NCBI GenBank assembly: GCA_006176705.1
Contig: QRFJ01004303.1
Span: 61,617 to 125,616 of the forward strand
Direction: 5' to 3'
Source: Cocos nucifera
Lineage: Eukaryota; Streptophyta; Magnoliopsida; Arecales; Arecaceae
Length of the DNA stretch: 64,000 nucleotides
Shown one piece after another: positions 58,723 through 64,000 of the stretch (the first letter of the stretch is position 1; every line of letters starts with the position of its first letter). The notes under the pieces are model-generated. The model searched no databases. It had not been told where the DNA came from and was given only the letters and a program-made list of their open reading frames with translations. A program made the translations under genes and the position numbers.

Positions 58723-59427
58723 CTTCTTTGTAGACTTCTTCTTCTTTTCAAAAGATTTTCTTTTAGAGGAAGTCTACTCCACGGCAAGAACTGAGCCCTT
58801 TGAACCTTTCATAGCGAGCTCAACAGTAACCAGCATATTCATAAGTTTAGGCCAAGGAATTTTGAAGTTTATGCATGTGGTAATTCATGATGAATTGCCC
58901 ATATGCATCAGTCAAGGATTGCAGAATTATATCAATTCTGCAGATCCATTAGTCTAACTTCACATCCGAGCTTCTCAAGCTCTTCCATGTCCTTGATCAT
59001 CATCAGACAGTGATCTTGGACTGACTGCCCATCACGCATCTTGTAGCCTTAAAAAGTCATTTAGTGACTTGATATTTGGCTGCGCGACTCTGTTCACCAA
59101 ACATCTCCTGCAGGTGAGCCAACATTTGGCGAGCAGTCCCGATATCTTCATGTTGGCGCTGGAGCTCATCAGACATCGAGCCCAACATGTAATATCTGGC
59201 CTTATTATCTTCGTCAATCCATTTTTCCAGAGACGCTCTCTGTTCAACGGATGGATGGGCTGGTAAAGGTGGGAGGGTCCTGGTCCAAAACATGAGTTAA
59301 CTTCTCTAGAACCCAAAATAATTTTGTAGTTCCTGAGCCAATCTTTATAATTGGGTCCAGTCAGTCTATGTGTGTCCAGGATACGTGCCAGTGGGTTGGA
59401 CGCAGACATTTTCTTATAGAGAGTCAA
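58723..59427 (-). pseudogene. E: Gag capsid remnant
   Basis: The frame 59427-59032 opens MTLYKKMSASNPLARIL and reads LTGPNYKDWLRNYKIILGSREV, split here as LTGPNYKDWLRN and KIILGSREV. A shift moves the text to frame 59293-59057, with RASLEKWIDEDNKARYYMLG, SMSDELQRQHEDIGTAR and HLQEMFGEQSR. These are the standard words of a copia Gag different from that of B and J. Downstream 58960-58723 is a lysine-rich stretch. Confidence 0.85.
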
Positions 59428-61328
59428 AGATTCTAGTTAGATACTGTAATTTTGACTTGACCAATTTGTTTAGGGATTTTTATTTTTAAACAAATTAGCT
59501 TCCCACTATTTTCTGTAGAGAGCCAATTCCTACACTCCCTCTGTAGAGATGCAAAAATCTTCCATGATTATGATTTCTAGTGGGTGGTGCGGTCTCACCA
59601 ACTGACTCATCACCTCACCTAACAGTTATTGGTGATGGGTTAGTTTGAATGAGTGAACAACTCTTGTTCAATGATTCTCTAATCATGGTGCACCCAAACT
59701 TGGTCTCTAATTCATGAATCTCACCGTATCCGGAATATTGATCCACTCCTTAGTTAAGTCAGACCCACCATTTGCATAGAGATTGGATTTCCTAATTGGA
59801 TCTCTTCACCGTATCCAAAATATTGAGCCCAACTCATCCTCCAGCCCATAGCATCCAATGCCTAATAGACATGGTTGCATCTTCCGGTGCAACTGAGCCA
59901 CTGTATCCAGCCGAGAACAATCAACCCCGGGAAGGGCCCGCACATCTACAATGGTGGAAGACCTCAGACTTAATCTTTTCTTAGGGAGAATTGATTCAGG
60001 TCTCATTAAACTAGACTTGGCTTAGTCATAACAATTATGACTAACCTAGTGGCATGGGTTAGCTCGGATTATTGAGACCACCTCAGATCAGAACTGTGTC
60101 AACAGATATGGCCAGGTAAGTGAGATCCGGTGGAAGGGAATATGCCATTAACTCGTACAAGAACGCATTCAGGTCGAGTAGCTTCCAATTAAAAATCAGT
60201 CGATCGTCTGTGCCAAACTTACCTTAGACACCAAATTGTTGAGTCAGAACCAATTGGGTTAGCCTACAATCCAGACTCTAACCTCTGAGCCTAATTAGGT
60301 CTTGCTTTGATCAATCACATATGTGACTCGATCTTGACCCAGACTTAATCCTATTAGGCTGGTCAATTTAAGCATTGTTGATCCCATCTAACCAACTCTT
60401 GATTCGGTTTGATCAACCGCTTAGACCTAATTGAGCTACCCAAGCCCGAACCCAGTATTATGAATATGTCTTAGATCTAAAAATTCTCAATTTTAGATCC
60501 TAATTAATATTTCATAATTTTAATTCTTAATTAAGTTTGGGTTCATAAACAAAAATATGCACAATAAATCCTAGGGTTTCAGGATCTAGGGTTTTGCAGA
60601 AAGTAAGTTTTGGATTTCTGATTAAGGACGAGACGCGCAGCACCCCTACACATCATAAGAACACCCCATCGAATGGGAAAAGAGAGGGCCTTTAAATCCC
60701 TTCTTCGTTCTTATGACCGGACGGCCAAGAGGAACGCCTTAATCAGGAAAATAATCAGTATTCTACAAAACTAATAGATCTATAACATACATCACATATA
60801 CAATTATAGATCTAACCATGTATGTTTTGTATACATCTCATGTATCAAATATAAAATCAGATATGCATGCTTTTAGATCTGATATATCATATATAATATT
60901 TAAAAAATAAAGTTTTGAATTGATCATATCAAATAAAATCTATTCTAGATAATTCATAGAACTATTCTACAACTAGTCTAGGCATGCATCATTTATACCA
61001 CATATAAAAATTTAAAGATTTTACTTTCCATTTTCAAATCTAATTGTAATATTTATAACATCAAAAAATAGAAATAAAAAGATTTTAAAGTTTTTTTTAA
61101 TCATATCAAAAAGGAAAAACTACATTAGACTACACATAGAATGGCTCTACACCTAGTCTAGACATGTATCTCATACATCATTGACATGAATTTAAATTTT
61201 TAATTTTCTAATTTTAGATCTGATTATATCTAATGTGAAATCTAAAATCATTAATATTAGATCAAGATAAAAATAAAAATTAGATCTAAAATAGATATGA
61301 AGAACTGTAATCGTAGCTCGATACTAAT
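59428..61328 (-). other. E: leader and mutated primer-binding site
   Basis: Non-coding. The part at 60000-60500 resembles A's leader (14040-14600), for example GGTTAGCTCGGATTATTGAG against GATTAGCTCGAATCATTAAG. The primer site on the minus strand is TTAGTATCGAGCTAC at 61327-61313, two changes from TTGGTATC-AGAGC. Frames at 59796-60006 are chance. Confidence 0.72.
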
Positions 61329-63320
61329 TGAAAGAAAATCTGAATTTTCTCCCATAGGATCGTTTAGATTCGATCAGATCTGAACCAGATTTTCAAAAAA
61401 AATCTAATTTGATCCTATTAGATCTAAAAGGTTCTTAGATCTAATCCTAATAATTTGATATTAAATAAAAAATTAAAATTATATTAGATATTATTTTAGT
61501 ACCTGATTGGGCAATCTAATTATCCTACTGATGATCTACAGAAGCTTTGGGTTCTGGATCAAGTCACACAAGCATCTGGCCTCTATTAGAGTCCACTCGG
61601 ATAGGATCTAGAGATGCTCATCTTCTAGATTTGATCACCAAAAATTAGATCTAGATTTGACTTGTAAAACCTTCAAAATAATTAAAGAAGGCAGCACGCT
61701 CATCTCATGAACACGTCGTCTTTTTTCTTGAAACCTTGCACCAATGCCTGGATCGCTTGAACCTTGGCCCAACCTTTGGGCATGGAGGAGACAGAGGAGG
61801 GGTGTGGAGATGGAAGGGATGGCAGCACTTTTTGGGGCTAGGGGCATGGAGAATCAAAAATTCTTATAACCCTAGGGCGCAGGGTCTCTTAAATAGAGTC
61901 CTACGCCACCTTAGAGTTTCAATTAATGAAGCAACTAATTTGCTTTGATTAAATCAGAATTCCTTCTGATTTCTCATGCCAATTATCACATAATTGTCAC
62001 CCACAATAATCCTAAAGAATGGCATACAAAATAGATAGGAAAGAGGGAGGAAGTTAGTGCACAAAGGACTTTTCCTACTTTCTTTGAATTTGATCTCTAT
62101 TAAACCTCTTTGACTGGTCAAAACTAAATTTTGACTAAGTCAAAGCCTATCCTCTTAGGGCGCACACCTAGGGGAACGTGTGCCCTCTCCATGTCATACT
62201 ATATACTAGGGGTGTGCGCCCCTAGAAATTCTCCAGGTGGCGTACGCCCCTTGTCCGTTCTTTCTTACATCAGGGTCAACCTTTGGCCCTGGTCTGAAAT
62301 AGAAAATGGCAAGTTACCAAAAATGACAGGTGCTGTCCTAAAGTTATCTGATGAATTAAGACAACCTTATTCTGACCTGGACAAGCTCCAGTCAGGATTT
62401 TGGATGAGTCAAACTCATCCGAGATGAACCAGAAAGACTATAGAAAGAGAATGTTAGGTTTAATCATGTGCTAACATGATTATTTTGAATCTAATTAGAT
62501 CTAATCCAAATCAATCAAACTGAATTAGCCTAATTGATCATATCCAAACTCAAACTCTTATTTGTGTGATCCAGTTAGGTTCAGTTCTATATGGTAATAA
62601 AATATATCATAATCTTCATTTCGACATCATCGAAACATCTTTTGATGGACTAAAATTTTTCTGATTCATACAATTAGAATGATCGATTATCAAGATCATT
62701 CTAATTGCTTTCAAAATCCACCAATGATATCTAATAGCATATGATGGCAACCCATCCAAACTGAAAGCAAACCTCTCGATGTAGCTACGTGTGTGATTGG
62801 ATTCTTCTATCTTGAGCCCCGATAGGATTAGGGTTAAGGTAAACTCGTCAAACCCAATATCCATCATATGAATTAATCATTTGATTCGAGTTCAATGTGA
62901 AATCTTAGTAGAAACTCTTTCTATCATCTTCACACTGCCATAGCCATGGGCTTATGGACTCAATTCTCATGATCATCATAGGGCTAATCCTCGTCTACCG
63001 AGGTAGATAGATTTTTTATTGGTGCGATCTAATTCCTACAATGAATATGTTATAGCCAACATATACCTCAGAATTTTAAATGGCTAGAAGACTGAGTTAT
63101 GATGTAGTCAAACTATAATACTCTTAAGATAAACTATCGATGCACCTTAAGTCAAAGAACCAGACACACCACTGCAGTATCAAGCCAGTCATCGATGAGA
63201 AGGTAGACTTTCTTATGACTACTTGAGATTATTACGCTTAGTGTCCTCATTCTCTAACGAGTACCTGTACTCTCACTTCGGTATCTCCACACCATAAACT
63301 CAAGACTCATCTATCCTAAG
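61329..63320 (-). repeat. 5' LTR of E (truncated by G)
   Basis: Copy of 40431-42440, starting TGAAAGAAAATC next to the primer site. It ends after CTCATCTATCCTAAG, about 280 bases before the equivalent end of the 3' LTR. G begins at the next base. Frames in it (61635-62867) are LTR shadows. Confidence 0.85.
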
Positions 63321-64000
63321 TGAAGGAAAATCCTGATTTCCCGATCCAGGTTCGTCCAGATCTGATCAGATCAAGAGATATATTTCAAAAATTTTCTCTT
63401 GATCTCAATCAGATTTTGATAAGTTTCAGATCTGATTATTATTATTTTAATAAATAAAATAAAATAAAATAAATTAAATCAAATTTAATTTACCTGATTT
63501 GGGTAATCCTATTACCCTGTAGATGATCCTGATTGCAGCGGAAGGTTCTGGATCTTAGCCACGCAAGCACCTGGCCTCTACCGGTATCCACTTGGGTTGG
63601 ATCTGGAGATCCTCTTCTTCTCTATCACACCTCCAAAAATCAGATCTGGATCTGATCTGTAGGATCTTCAAAACTCTTTTGAAGATCTGCAGTCATCCTT
63701 TTGCAGCAGCGCAGCCTTCTTGCTTTTGATCGTCTTTCCTTGATCTGAATTGCACCAACCTAAGTCCAAAACACCTTTTGGACGTGAGAGCATCACCACC
63801 GACTTCGGATGGAACTTTATTTTGTAGGTCACTGACGGTGACCTCTTCTTCCTCAACTCCAGCTAGATTCGGCGTCAATTAGATTTTGCACCAACACTAT
63901 TAAAGGCTCATTTTTATTTTATAGAATTATGAATGAAGGATGTTAATTTATAAAAAAATTCATGTTGAAAATTATCATCTATCATTTTTTTTAGGATAAA
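63321..64000 (-). mobile_element. Element G: start of another copia LTR, nested in E's LTR
   Basis: TGAAGGAAAATCCTGATTTCCC begins a new LTR homologous to the start of E's own LTR. The blocks GTTCTGGATC, CAAGCACCTGGCCTCTACC and GATCTGATCTGTA come in the same order as at 40640-40770 and 61550-61665. It runs to about 63790, where an L/I-type LTR fragment interrupts it. The left flank is CTAAG; the rest lies outside the window. The last stretch, 63897-64000, is AT-rich and unassigned. Confidence 0.7.
63791..63896 (+). repeat. 3' end fragment of an L/I-family LTR
   Basis: CACCACCGACTTCGGATGGAAC to TTTTGCACCAACA, matching the last 105 bases of the LTRs of L (1761-1865) and I (54138-54243), same orientation. 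Its true end CCAACA is kept; the left side is cut. The frames 63668-63878 on the other strand are shadows. Confidence 0.8.

Larger units (their letters stand above)
40431..63320 (-). mobile_element. Element E: copia element with 2.3-kb LTRs, minus strand
   Basis: 3' LTR 40431-42721, RNase H end 42722-42969, insertion D, then RNase H, RT, integrase, protease and gag (55721-59427), leader, a mutated primer site and the 5' LTR (61329-63320, cut by G). It lies in F's pol. The left flank is GTGTG (40426-40430); the right flank is hidden behind G, so the duplication cannot be tested. Gag, protease and RT all appear, making E the only minus-strand copia here with every domain. Confidence 0.87.

Noticed and set aside
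1..64000. A host gene, tRNA, rRNA or CRISPR array
   Set aside because: No intact non-transposon frame, no recognisable RNA gene and no regularly spaced repeat array was seen; all strong signals belong to LTR elements.

Overview
This window is plant nuclear DNA made almost entirely of LTR retrotransposons inserted into one another. I found no host gene, rRNA, tRNA, CRISPR array or intact open reading frame. Every recognisable coding stretch is a decayed piece of a Ty1/copia or Ty3/gypsy polyprotein. The low GC content, the pol families, the 2 to 2.4 kb copia LTRs and the Athila-like non-autonomous elements suggest a large, repeat-rich plant genome, probably a monocot. I cannot name the species.

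Element letters are my own. 1-1865: 3' end of a GC-rich gypsy-like element L with its 3' LTR. 1866-4440: fragment of a minus-strand gypsy chromovirus M (LTR plus integrase tail and chromodomain). 4441-27026: minus-strand copia H, split by copia A (5888-23207, minus). A is itself split by solo LTR K (12133-14006) and by copia B (17680-23153, plus, the most complete element). 27027-40430: plus-strand copia F, split by the Athila-like gag-only element C (30727-37863). 40431-63320: minus-strand copia E, split by the Athila-like gag-only element D (42970-55720). D is split by element I (48161-54243), and I is split by the gag-only copia J (48845-52271). 63321-64000: start of another copia LTR, G, inside E's LTR, with a small L/I-type LTR piece.

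The nesting order rests on matching ends. Flanking 5-bp target duplications are perfect for B (TTTAG), C (CCTAT), D (TGTCG) and I (AATAT), and 4 of 5 bases match for J (GAGAG/GGGAG) and K (AACTT/GACTT). Empty-site copies elsewhere in the window confirm B (8144-8148) and I (43171-43175). Read literally, the chain M > H > F > E > D > I > J is seven levels deep. The M/H and H/F steps are inferred from junctions only.

The most unusual object is element I. It has two LTRs in inverted orientation, so both outer ends are U5 ends, yet the whole palindrome is flanked by one 5-bp duplication and so appears to have integrated as a unit. Next are three gag-only non-autonomous elements (C, D and J), with J's Gag resembling that of B. 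Protein work here can only be fossil reading: nearly all frames carry stops, many of them TAG codons consistent with cytosine deamination.
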